Part shown: piece after piece, positions 1 through 5,059 of the stretch
Numbering within the stretch: the stretch's first letter is position 1
Layout: each line of letters opens with the position of its first letter
Assembly (NCBI GenBank): GCA_937975585.1
Contig: CALJUC010000086.1
Coordinates: forward strand, 1 to 8,533
Reading direction: 5' to 3'
Source: an uncultured Moraxella sp.
Lineage (GTDB): Bacteria > Pseudomonadota > Gammaproteobacteria > Pseudomonadales > Moraxellaceae
DNA length: 8,533 nt
Program-made: the position numbers and the translations under genes
Notes under the pieces: generated by a model
Told to the model about the DNA's origin: nothing
The model's input: only the letters and a program-made list of their open reading frames with translations
The model's database searches: none

Positions 1-48
1 TATAGAAGTTTAAAACTTAGCTTTTTTAATTTAGCTTACCAGTTTATG

Positions 49-79
49 CCTCAAATCTCCCCTGATTTGAGGTTTTTTT
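49..79 (+). terminator. Intrinsic terminator of an upstream gene
   Basis: A perfect 9-bp stem (CCTCAAATC at 49-57 with GATTTGAGG at 64-72) encloses a 6-base loop and is followed by seven T residues (73-79). This is a textbook rho-independent terminator for + strand transcription. It must serve a gene to the left of the window: bases 1-48 contain closely spaced stops and no recognisable coding sequence. Confidence 0.9.
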
Positions 80-175
80 ATGCGTGTTATTTTTATATCA
101 TTATTCTTAAACACGATGTCTTAACGTTAGTAACATAAAGCTAGCATAACCGTGACAGTCAGTTCCTGCAAATAA

Positions 176-213
176 CGCTAGTATAGCGATATGGTGTGAT
201 GCTACTCACCATA
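176..213 (+). repeat. Two adjacent inverted repeats upstream of the L,D-transpeptidase gene
   Basis: CGCTA-gta-TAGCG (176-188) is followed two bases later by a 7-bp hairpin (TATGGTG at 190-196 with CACCATA at 207-213, 10-base loop). Both lie 40-77 bases before the start codon. They could be an operator or a structured 5' leader. I see no clean -35/-10 pair in 80-250; GTGACA (152-157) is a possible -35 without a good partner. The function is unknown. Confidence 0.35.
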
Positions 214-252
214 GATAACATACAAATAAGAATAATATTTGAGGAACCGGCA

Positions 253-1554
253 ATGAATCGTAATGCCAATACAGCGACAAACTTTGTGTCATTTTTTAAC
301 AAAAAATCTCTTACTCAAGCAATCATTGCGGCAACCGCAGTTGTCAGCCTGACCGCGTGTAATCAAAACGTTTCGGTTAGCAAAACTGACGAACAAAAAC
401 CACAACCAGTATCCACCCAAACCGCTACTGCATCTGTTGCCGCTGCCAGTAGTGTGACTGTAACGGCAAGTGCAGCGCTTCCAGCCAGTGCGCCGGCTAT
501 CACCGTAACAACAGCCAATGTCAGTCAGCAATTTATGGGTGATAGTGCGATTGAGCGCCGCTTGCGTGAAGCCTTACCGACGATTCAATACAGTACTGAC
601 AACCTTAATGCCCAAGCGTTAACGACCAATAGCGCAGGTAATCAATACGCACGAGTGAGTTCTGCCACGGCTCAAACGCCTATAGCCACAGCAAGTAGTG
701 GCACCGCGACCACTAACGTCGATAAGCAACAAGCACGTAATACACGTGTGCAAGCCTTGCTAAATTGGCAGCACTTTAGTGTTGGTGCGGTTGATGGCAA
801 ATGGGGCAAAAATACGGTAAAAGCCATGCAGGCCTTTCAAAAAGACCGTGGTATCCCAGTGACCAATCAAGTTAACGAACAAACTTGGCAAGCGTTGCTA
901 CAAGATGCCAACTTGGCGCAGCAACCCGCCTTAGTGAATTACACGCTCACAGAGGCAGATATCAATACACCATTGGTAAAAATCCCCAAAGATATTGAAG
1001 CCCAAGCCGAACTTAAAAATATGGGTTATGAAAGCTTAACTGAAGCCCTGGCAGAAAAGTTCCATATGGATGAGCAGTACTTAAAACAGCTCAATAAAAA
1101 TGCTAATTTCGCTGTTGGGGAAACCATCACAGTGTTTAATCCAGGACAGCCAAGCATAACACCAGTCACACGTTTGGTGGCAGACCGTAAAAATCAGCAG
1201 CTATTTGCTTATGATGCCCAAGACCAACTGGTAGCCGTATATCCAACGACTGTGGGAAGTACCGATACACCAACACCGTCTGGTAAGCATCAAGTGGTGA
1301 ATCGTATTTTAAAACCGAATTACACGTATTCGCCAAAAAATAGCGACAAAAAAACCGTGGTACAGCCAGGGCCGAACACGCCAGTGGGCATCGTATGGAT
1401 TGGACTGGATAAAGACGGTTATGGGATTCATGGCTCACCAGACCCAGAAGCCATTAGTCGTCAAGCCTCACATGGTTGTGTACGTTTGACCAACTGGGAT
1501 GTACTAAGCTTATATGGCACAATTGATGATAAAGCAGTGGTAGAATTCATTTAA
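253..1554 (+). CDS. Lipoprotein L,D-transpeptidase with peptidoglycan-binding domain (YkuD family)
   Basis: 433-residue cell-wall enzyme expected to form L,D (3-3) cross-links in peptidoglycan or attach proteins to it, acting in the periplasm from a membrane anchor. The start at 253 is chosen because GAGGAA lies 6 bases upstream and a lipoprotein signal follows: basic N-region, hydrophobic stretch, lipobox LTAC with lipidated Cys36. Asn at +2 favours the outer membrane. Residues about 37-155 are a Ser/Thr/Ala/Val-rich tether. A PG_binding_1-like domain follows (about 160-220; LLNWQHFSVGAVDGKWG region), then a LysM-like segment (about 250-300; ALAEKFHMDEQYLKQLN). The YkuD catalytic domain occupies about 305-433, with His393 in HGSP and Cys409 in SHGCVRL. 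All expected catalytic residues are present. An in-frame GTG/ATG pair at 196/199 is open but lacks a ribosome site and would bury the signal peptide. The gene is monocistronic and ends at a terminator. Which Ldt subgroup it belongs to cannot be decided here. Confidence 0.93.
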   Translation: MNRNANTATNFVSFFNKKSLTQAIIAATAVVSLTACNQNVSVSKTDEQKPQPVSTQTATASVAAASSVTVTASAALPASAPAITVTTANVSQQFMGDSAIERRLREALPTIQYSTDNLNAQALTTNSAGNQYARVSSATAQTPIATASSGTATTNVDKQQARNTRVQALLNWQHFSVGAVDGKWGKNTVKAMQAFQKDRGIPVTNQVNEQTWQALLQDANLAQQPALVNYTLTEADINTPLVKIPKDIEAQAELKNMGYESLTEALAEKFHMDEQYLKQLNKNANFAVGETITVFNPGQPSITPVTRLVADRKNQQLFAYDAQDQLVAVYPTTVGSTDTPTPSGKHQVVNRILKPNYTYSPKNSDKKTVVQPGPNTPVGIVWIGLDKDGYGIHGSPDPEAISRQASHGCVRLTNWDVLSLYGTIDDKAVVEFI

Positions 1555-1585
1555 GCATTTGAGCTGAATAATTGATAGCCATAAA

Positions 1586-1618
1586 AAAAGGGTTTGCTAA
1601 ATTTTAGCAAACCCTTTT
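1586..1618. terminator. Bidirectional terminator between the L,D-transpeptidase and tRNA genes
   Basis: A 10-bp stem (GGGTTTGCTA at 1590-1599 with TAGCAAACCC at 1605-1614) is flanked by A and T runs. Read on - it ends in seven T residues and suits the tRNA gene; read on + it ends in four T residues and suits the L,D-transpeptidase gene. The two genes converge on it. Confidence 0.88.
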
Positions 1619-1629
1619 GAATCTGTGTT

Positions 1630-1706
1630 TGGTAGGCCCAGCAGGACTTGAACCTGCGACCAAAGGATTATGAGTCCTCTGCTCTAACCAACTGAGCTAT
1701 AGGCCC
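1630..1706 (-). tRNA. tRNA with CAU anticodon, probably tRNA-Ile2 (lysidine type); tRNA-Met possible
   Basis: The 77-nt cloverleaf reads on -: 7-bp acceptor (GGGCCTA with TGGGCCT), D-arm GCTC/GAGC, anticodon arm GAGGA/TCCTT with loop CTCATAA, variable loop, T-arm GCAGG/CCTGC with TTCAAGT, discriminator A, and an encoded CCA whose last A is at 1630. The anticodon CAT is at 1672-1670. C4-G69 and C5-G68 in the acceptor are known recognition pairs for the lysidine synthase TilS, and the TTGGTCGC stretch before the T-arm resembles E. coli tRNA-Ile2 rather than elongator tRNA-Met. Hence I prefer Ile2, in which C34 is modified to read AUA codons. The first acceptor pair is G1-U72, a wobble. The gene has its own promoter upstream and the shared hairpin downstream. 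Confidence 0.93.
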
Positions 1707-1716
1707 AAACCAAGAT

Positions 1717-1735
1717 GTTGATGCAAAGAATCAAC
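1717..1735 (-). other. Small hairpin in the tRNA 5' leader
   Basis: GTTGAT (1717-1722) and ATCAAC (1730-1735) form a 6-bp stem with a 7-base loop, 11 bases upstream of the mature tRNA 5' end. It lies inside the leader that RNase P would remove. It may help processing, or be chance. Confidence 0.35.
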
Positions 1736-1749
1736 AAATTAGGCTCAAT

Positions 1750-1777
1750 ATCATACCGTAAAAAAATTATTTTGCAA
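1750..1777 (-). promoter_or_regulatory. Promoter of the tRNA gene
   Basis: On the - strand TTGCAA (1777-1772) and TATGAT (1755-1750) are separated by 16 bases, a good sigma-70 match (4/6 and 5/6). Transcription would start near 1743, giving a leader of about 37 bases before the tRNA. Confidence 0.7.
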
Positions 1778-1820
1778 GGCATTCACCGAAAAAATCTTGC
1801 CGTGATATTAGCGTAACTAG

Positions 1821-1832
1821 TGATAGCTATCA
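1821..1832. repeat. 12-bp palindrome downstream of the glycosidase gene
   Basis: TGATAGCTATCA is a perfect palindrome 13 bases past the stop codon of the - strand glycosidase gene. No T run follows on either strand, so it is not a standard terminator. It may stabilise the 3' end of the mRNA or bind a protein. Confidence 0.3.
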
Positions 1833-1845
1833 GACCATTTAGCGG

Positions 1846-2679
1846 CTAATCAATTGTGGTTAAAGCGAGGATAGCACCCATCGATTTGACATCTGAACGC
1901 GTTAATTCACGGCTATAAAGGGCAGAGGCGCGCCCACCATCCAAAAATAACGCATTGTCACACCCTAAGTCATTTTTAAATAACGCAGCAAACTGATAAA
2001 AACTCACCCAAGTATCACTGATGACAAATTTTATCCGTCCATCTTGACAGACACCGACACCATTACGCAGTTTTTGCGAGCTACTATCTGCGCTAAAGCT
2101 TGGATGAATCTTACCATTAATCACTAGCATTGGCCCAGATTGGGTGGCAAATAGCGGCTTGGTACCACGCTCAAGTAACTTAGCCATCGCATGGCTTTCA
2201 GTGACATGATAGCCACCTTTGTCCCACCAAAACACCCCGTTTGGCATCATATGAAAATTCCCACCGCCATTCTTCAAATTCAACGAATGGATTTGTTGAC
2301 CCTGAATCACAGTATAGCCAATCGGTGCAAAACGCTCATCATACATACCGGCGTTCATCGCAAATTGTAGGGTTTGTTGTGGGGGTAATGATTGCTTCAG
2401 GTTGGCAAAGTTTAGCAAGGTATTATTGCTATTGGGGTAACGCCAAGCCAACTGTAATTGCGCTTGTTGCTCACCGGGGCGAAACTCACACACCGTATAA
2501 GCAAAGGGTGTCGTCACTGTCTGACAGAACGGTGTCGAGGTTTTATGATTTTGAGTAAAGCCTATCACCGCCATCACACTGATAGCTAATAAACCAGCCG
2601 CTATCAGTATCAAGGTTTTGCGTGACAATCTACGAGTACGATGGGGCGGCACAGAGGGGGTAGGCGTTGATAAAGACAT
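1846..2679 (-). CDS. Membrane-anchored phosphodiester glycosidase-domain protein (DUF2233/NAGPA-like)
   Basis: 277-residue protein with one N-terminal membrane segment (about 21-41, after a basic RRLSRK stretch) and the rest probably in the periplasm. Family-type motifs are visible: AMNAGMYDE (107-115), QSGPMLVING (180-189) and LDGGRASALY (246-255). These match the phosphodiester glycosidase (NAGPA, PF09992) fold, to which E. coli YigE and many uncharacterised bacterial proteins belong. The true substrate is not known; a role on a periplasmic or wall glycan is an inference. Cysteines 52, 64, 211 and 240 could form disulfides. The frame opens 11 codons earlier at 2712, but that ATG sits inside a perfect TATAAT, so transcripts from this promoter would start downstream of it; I therefore prefer the ATG at 2679. 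Neither start has a clear Shine-Dalgarno sequence. The gene is divergent from ndk. Confidence 0.85.
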   Translation of the reverse strand: MSLSTPTPSVPPHRTRRLSRKTLILIAAGLLAISVMAVIGFTQNHKTSTPFCQTVTTPFAYTVCEFRPGEQQAQLQLAWRYPNSNNTLLNFANLKQSLPPQQTLQFAMNAGMYDERFAPIGYTVIQGQQIHSLNLKNGGGNFHMMPNGVFWWDKGGYHVTESHAMAKLLERGTKPLFATQSGPMLVINGKIHPSFSADSSSQKLRNGVGVCQDGRIKFVISDTWVSFYQFAALFKNDLGCDNALFLDGGRASALYSRELTRSDVKSMGAILALTTID

Positions 2680-2710
2680 AGATAGAAGCGATGCCACAAA
2701 GATAAACGCC

Positions 2711-2739
2711 ATTATAAAGGATTAGGACAATAGCGTCAT
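2711..2739 (-). promoter_or_regulatory. Promoter of the glycosidase gene
   Basis: On the - strand ATGACG (2739-2734) and a perfect TATAAT (2716-2711) are 17 bases apart. The start of transcription would be near 2704, about 25 bases before the preferred start codon at 2679 and downstream of the alternative ATG at 2712. Confidence 0.6.
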
Positions 2740-2823
2740 CCGGTTCTATAAAATTATGGTAGCCGATAAAGGGTAATATTTGAAAAAATATACAGATATC
2801 ATAAGATTTACCGAGCTTTTTCT

Positions 2824-2853
2824 TTGCTAATATTTCACTAATAGCATTATAAT
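2824..2853 (+). promoter_or_regulatory. Promoter of ndk
   Basis: TTGCTA (2824-2829) and a perfect TATAAT (2848-2853) are 18 bases apart. Transcription would start near 2860 and give a leader of about 87 bases. The divergent glycosidase promoter ends about 85 bases to the left. Confidence 0.7.
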
Positions 2854-2916
2854 ACAGCGCTAAAAGGGGCTATTGTGGCAACTTTTAAGTTTGTATTTTT
2901 TATAGACAAAACAATC

Positions 2917-2932
2917 ATTGTTAATTAACAAT
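2917..2932. repeat. Perfect 16-bp palindrome just before the ndk ribosome-binding site
   Basis: ATTGTTAATTAACAAT reads the same on both strands and ends four bases before the AGGAT Shine-Dalgarno sequence. It lies within the transcribed leader of ndk. It could be an operator or a hairpin that affects translation; no known regulator can be assigned with confidence. Confidence 0.5.
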
Positions 2933-2946
2933 TACAGGATATAACT

Positions 2947-3378
2947 ATGGCTATCGAGCGCACTTTATCAATTATCAAACCAGACGCTGTTGGCGGCAAC
3001 CACATCGGTGACATCTACAGCCGTTTTGAAAAAGCAGGCCTTAAAGTCGTGGGTGCTAAAATGTTGCACCTAGATGACGAAAAAGCTGGCGGTTTTTACG
3101 CTGAACATAAAGAGCGTCCATTCTATGGCGACTTGGTAAAATTCATGACCTCAGGTCCAGTATTGGTATCTGTATTAGAGGGTGAAGGCGCAGTTGCTAA
3201 ACACCGTGAAATCATGGGCGCGACTAACCCAAAAGAAGCCGCTGAAGGCACTATCCGTCATGATTTCGCTGCAAGCATCGATGAAAATGCGGTTCACGGT
3301 TCAGATTCAACAACCTCAGCAGCCCGTGAAATTGACTACTTCTTTGGTCAAGATGAAGTACACGCACGTACTCGCTAA
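2947..3378 (+). CDS. ndk: Nucleoside diphosphate kinase
   Basis: 143-residue cytoplasmic enzyme that moves the gamma phosphate of ATP onto other nucleoside diphosphates, balancing NTP and dNTP pools. Full family length. The N-terminus ERTLSIIKPDAV carries the conserved Lys11, and the active-site motif ENAVHGSDS contains His117, the residue that becomes phosphorylated. The segment FMTSGPVLVSVLEGEGAV and the C-terminal REIDYFFGQDEV are typical of bacterial Ndk. AGGAT seven bases upstream supports the start. The gene is alone between its own promoter and terminator. The frequent use of CGT, GGT and GAA codons fits high expression, as expected of this enzyme. Confidence 0.98.
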   Translation: MAIERTLSIIKPDAVGGNHIGDIYSRFEKAGLKVVGAKMLHLDDEKAGGFYAEHKERPFYGDLVKFMTSGPVLVSVLEGEGAVAKHREIMGATNPKEAAEGTIRHDFAASIDENAVHGSDSTTSAAREIDYFFGQDEVHARTR

Positions 3379-3410
3379 TTCTTAGTAGTATTTAGCTAAG
3401 TCTTTACCTA

Positions 3411-3442
3411 GCAGCCACTAGCTTTCGTTAGTGGCTGTTTTT
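3411..3442 (+). terminator. Terminator of ndk
   Basis: A 9-bp stem (CAGCCACTA at 3412-3420 with TAGTGGCTG at 3429-3437), which can extend by G-T and C-G pairs to a tetraloop, is followed by five T residues. It starts 33 bases after the ndk stop codon. Confidence 0.92.
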
Positions 3443-3557
3443 ATTTGTGGAAAAAATCGATTATTTTTAGTGGCCTAGACGATTTGGCTAAATAACTTAA
3501 CATTACTTAACAAATTACTCATACATAGCTGATTTAAGTTCGTTAATATATAAATAC

Positions 3558-3583
3558 CGCTGAGGATGATAAGAACTTCAGCG
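3558..3583 (+). other. Stem-loop in the ndk-ispF gap
   Basis: CGCTGAGG (3558-3565) pairs with CTTCAGCG (3576-3583) over 8 bp with one G-T pair and a 10-base loop. It sits just after a TATAAA sequence and upstream of an unexplained terminator, so it may be the 5' hairpin of a small RNA. Confidence 0.4.
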
Positions 3584-3696
3584 CTGATAAATTGCTAAAC
3601 ACACCCATGGAAGACTCGCTTTATTCATAATAATAAACGATAAAATAGAAGAAGAAACCAACAATAAAAAGAACAATAAATTTCCCATTACCCACC

Positions 3697-3732
3697 CCCA
3701 TCAAGTTCCCCAACTTGGTGGGTTTATTTTTT
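3697..3732 (+). terminator. Intrinsic terminator with no visible gene before it
   Basis: An 11-bp stem with one T-G pair (CCCATCAAGTT at 3697-3707 with AACTTGGTGGG at 3712-3722) and a CCCC loop is followed by TTTATTTTTT. ndk already has its own terminator 270 bases earlier, so this one may end a small RNA, act as a backup, or insulate ispF from read-through. Confidence 0.8.
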
Positions 3733-3777
3733 GGATCAAATATTTTTATCAAGATTAGGGTGCATAACTAATCAATT

Positions 3778-3786
3778 TGCTACAAT
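3778..3786 (+). promoter_or_regulatory. Probable extended -10 promoter of ispF
   Basis: TGC directly before TACAAT makes an extended -10 element (TGnTACAAT). No good -35 lies at 16-18 bases, which is usual for this class. Transcription would start near 3793, about 38 bases before the start codon. Confidence 0.5.
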
Positions 3787-3830
3787 GCAACGCATAGTAA
3801 TGGTCACAGGTAACAAGATAAGGAAAAACG

Positions 3831-4340
3831 ATGATACGAATCGGGCAGGGGATTGATGTACATGCTGTGGTGAATGACGGCACAGCTGAGCAGTTTGTCA
3901 CTTTAGGTGGGGTCAAAATTCCCCATACGCATAGTTTGCTTGCTCACTCGGATGGGGATGTGGTTCTGCATGCTTTGTGTGATGCGTTGCTTGGTGCATT
4001 GGCGTTGGGGGATATTGGTCAATTATTTCCCGATACGGATGCACGATTAAAGGGGATTGATTCACGTATTTTATTAAAGCAAGTGTATGAGATAGTGCAA
4101 AGTCATGGGTATCAGCTAGGTAATGCTGACATTACCGTGATGGCAGAAAAACCCAAATTAATGCCGTATCGTGATGCCATGCAAGCCAGTATTGCCGGTG
4201 TGCTAGGCTGTGAGGTTGGTAAAATCAGTGTCAAAGCTACCACTACCGAAAAATTGGGCTTTACTGGTCGCCAAGAAGGCATTATGGCAAGCGCGGTGGT
4301 ACTGCTCATGGCAAATACGAATACGGCTACTCAAGCGTAA
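3831..4340 (+). CDS. ispF: 2-C-methyl-D-erythritol 2,4-cyclodiphosphate synthase
   Basis: 169-residue cytoplasmic enzyme of the non-mevalonate (MEP) isoprenoid pathway. It closes CDP-methylerythritol 2-phosphate into the cyclodiphosphate with release of CMP, as a trimer with a divalent metal at the active site. Metal ligands are Asp9 and His11 in GIDVHAV and His47 in SDGDVVLHALCDALLG. GDIGQLFPDTD (60-70) and KATTTEKLGFTGR (135-147) are near-invariant family blocks. The protein is slightly longer than the E. coli one, mainly from a few extra residues after HAV. AAGGA seven bases upstream supports the start. ispD, often adjacent or fused to ispF elsewhere, is not in this window; the gene appears to be transcribed alone from its own promoter. 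Confidence 0.97.
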   Translation: MIRIGQGIDVHAVVNDGTAEQFVTLGGVKIPHTHSLLAHSDGDVVLHALCDALLGALALGDIGQLFPDTDARLKGIDSRILLKQVYEIVQSHGYQLGNADITVMAEKPKLMPYRDAMQASIAGVLGCEVGKISVKATTTEKLGFTGRQEGIMASAVVLLMANTNTATQA

Positions 4341-4392
4341 AAAGTATTCAATATGAATTGTGGCTTGGCTAAATCGACCCCATGATAAAGCC

Positions 4393-4451
4393 TAGCGACT
4401 GGCAAATCGTGTGTACGCTTATTTTATCGTTTTACCTGAGCAAAGTCGCTA
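4393..4451. repeat. 8-bp inverted repeat flanking 43 bases between ispF and grxD
   Basis: TAGCGACT (4393-4400) is exactly complementary in reverse to AGTCGCTA (4444-4451). The right arm overlaps the place where the -35 of the grxD promoter would lie. It could be a large-loop hairpin in the ispF 3' end or a pair of binding sites; chance is also possible. Confidence 0.35.
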
Positions 4452-4468
4452 TGCCACATAAAATAGCG

Positions 4469-4474
4469 TATAAT
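4469..4474 (+). promoter_or_regulatory. -10 element of the grxD promoter
   Basis: A perfect TATAAT lies about 110 bases before grxD. No convincing -35 is found at 16-18 bases (TCGCTA-like only), so the promoter may need an activator. It would give a leader of about 100 bases that contains a hairpin. Confidence 0.45.
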
Positions 4475-4510
4475 AGCGTGCATCTGTATTTAAGCTTTTA
4501 TATTAATCTT

Positions 4511-4557
4511 TGCGTAAGTGATGACTGGCTTTTAGCGAGGTTTACGCACTGTTTTTA
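4511..4557 (+). promoter_or_regulatory. Hairpin and T run in the grxD leader
   Basis: TGCGTAA (4511-4517) pairs with TTACGCA (4542-4548) around a 24-base loop and is followed by CTGTTTTT. A competing pairing, AAGTGAT (4516-4522) with ATCACTT (4559-4565), would use the end of the left arm and the bases before the ribosome site. This layout is compatible with an attenuator but also with a weak read-through terminator. Confidence 0.35.
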
Positions 4558-4584
4558 ATCACTTGTATGAACTAGGAATTTGTG

Positions 4585-4929
4585 ATGACTGATACCAATC
4601 AAAACGCCCAAGATATCGAACAAACCATCCGCGACCAAATCGCAAACCACAGTGTATTGCTATACATGAAAGGCACACCACAGTTCCCACAATGTGGTTT
4701 TTCTGCCCGTGCGGTTGACGTGTTGACTCAAATCGGCCGTCCATTTGCGTTTGTTAATATTTTAGAAAACCCTGAGATTCGCGCAACGTTGCCAAAAATC
4801 GCTAACTGGCCAACTTTCCCACAGCTATGGGTGGCGGGTGAGTTAATCGGTGGTAGCGATATTATCTATCAAATGTTCCAAGACGGTGAGTTGCAGCCAT
4901 TGGTAGAAGCCAATAGCCCAGCAGTATAA
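4585..4929 (+). CDS. grxD: Monothiol CGFS glutaredoxin (Grx4 type)
   Basis: 114-residue cytoplasmic protein of the monothiol glutaredoxin class, which holds a [2Fe-2S] cluster between two monomers with glutathione and passes it to Fe-S proteins, partly with BolA-type partners. The signature CGFS is at 37-40 (Cys37). LLYMKGTPQFPQ precedes it, WPTFPQLW (about 72-79) carries the cis-proline region, and ELIGGSDI (about 83-90) is the glutathione-binding turn; all are typical of the E. coli GrxD family and the length matches. The start at 4585 is preferred over the GTG one codon earlier because AGGAA lies six bases upstream. The gene has its own leader and is followed by dnaX on the same strand after 130 bases. 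Confidence 0.97.
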   Translation: MTDTNQNAQDIEQTIRDQIANHSVLLYMKGTPQFPQCGFSARAVDVLTQIGRPFAFVNILENPEIRATLPKIANWPTFPQLWVAGELIGGSDIIYQMFQDGELQPLVEANSPAV

Positions 4930-4939
4930 GTAATACCCT

Positions 4940-4983
4940 GATTCGCTATTTATTGGTCTATGTTAGCCATTAAATAGCAAATC
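4940..4983. repeat. Long imperfect inverted repeat between grxD and dnaX
   Basis: Arms of 17 bases (4940-4956 and 4967-4983) pair at 15 positions around a 10-base loop; the core GCTATTTA/TAAATAGC is perfect. No T run follows on +, so it is not a classic terminator. It begins 10 bases after the grxD stop and may stabilise the grxD mRNA end or act as a leader element for dnaX. Confidence 0.6.
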
Positions 4984-5059
4984 ATTGCTTGCATTGACGG
5001 CGTTAATCGTGCAGATTAGCGCTGTTATTTTTCATTATCAATCGCCAGTATTGTGTCCT

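Larger units (their letters stand above)
3443..3830. other. Gap between the ndk terminator and ispF, without a visible protein gene
   Basis: No convincing open reading frame is present on either strand; the longest start-to-stop runs are about 10-16 codons and lack spaced ribosome sites. The stretch is very AT-rich. It holds two direct copies of ACTTAACA one helical turn apart (3495-3502 and 3505-3512), TATATAAA (3547-3554), an 8-bp stem-loop (3558-3583), a good terminator (3697-3732) and the ispF promoter. Together the middle elements could mark a small RNA gene, reported under findings. Confidence 0.6.

Noticed and set aside
196..252. Upstream GTG/ATG start for the L,D-transpeptidase gene
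   Set aside because: It has no ribosome site, lies in a hairpin, and would put 19 residues before a complete lipoprotein signal peptide; the ATG at 253 has GAGGAA in place.
289..531. 80-codon - strand frame inside the L,D-transpeptidase gene
   Set aside because: It is a shadow of the low-complexity tether, Cys/Arg/Gly-rich with no family resemblance.
2241..2558. 105-codon + strand frame inside the glycosidase gene
   Set aside because: It is opposite a gene with recognisable family motifs, and its own translation shows no domain or ribosome site.
3182..3385. 67-codon frame overlapping ndk in another frame
   Set aside because: ndk is certain and fully conserved here; the overlapping frame has no support.
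3566..3625. Tiny peptides in the ndk-ispF gap (10 and 7 codons)
   Set aside because: The GAGG before the first ATG is directly adjacent, too close to act as a ribosome site, and the second has none; no attenuator layout is visible.
4985..5059. Extra 25 N-terminal residues of DnaX
   Set aside because: DnaX proteins begin at the MYQVLARK-type sequence; the upstream part is unlike the family and starts at a non-ATG codon.
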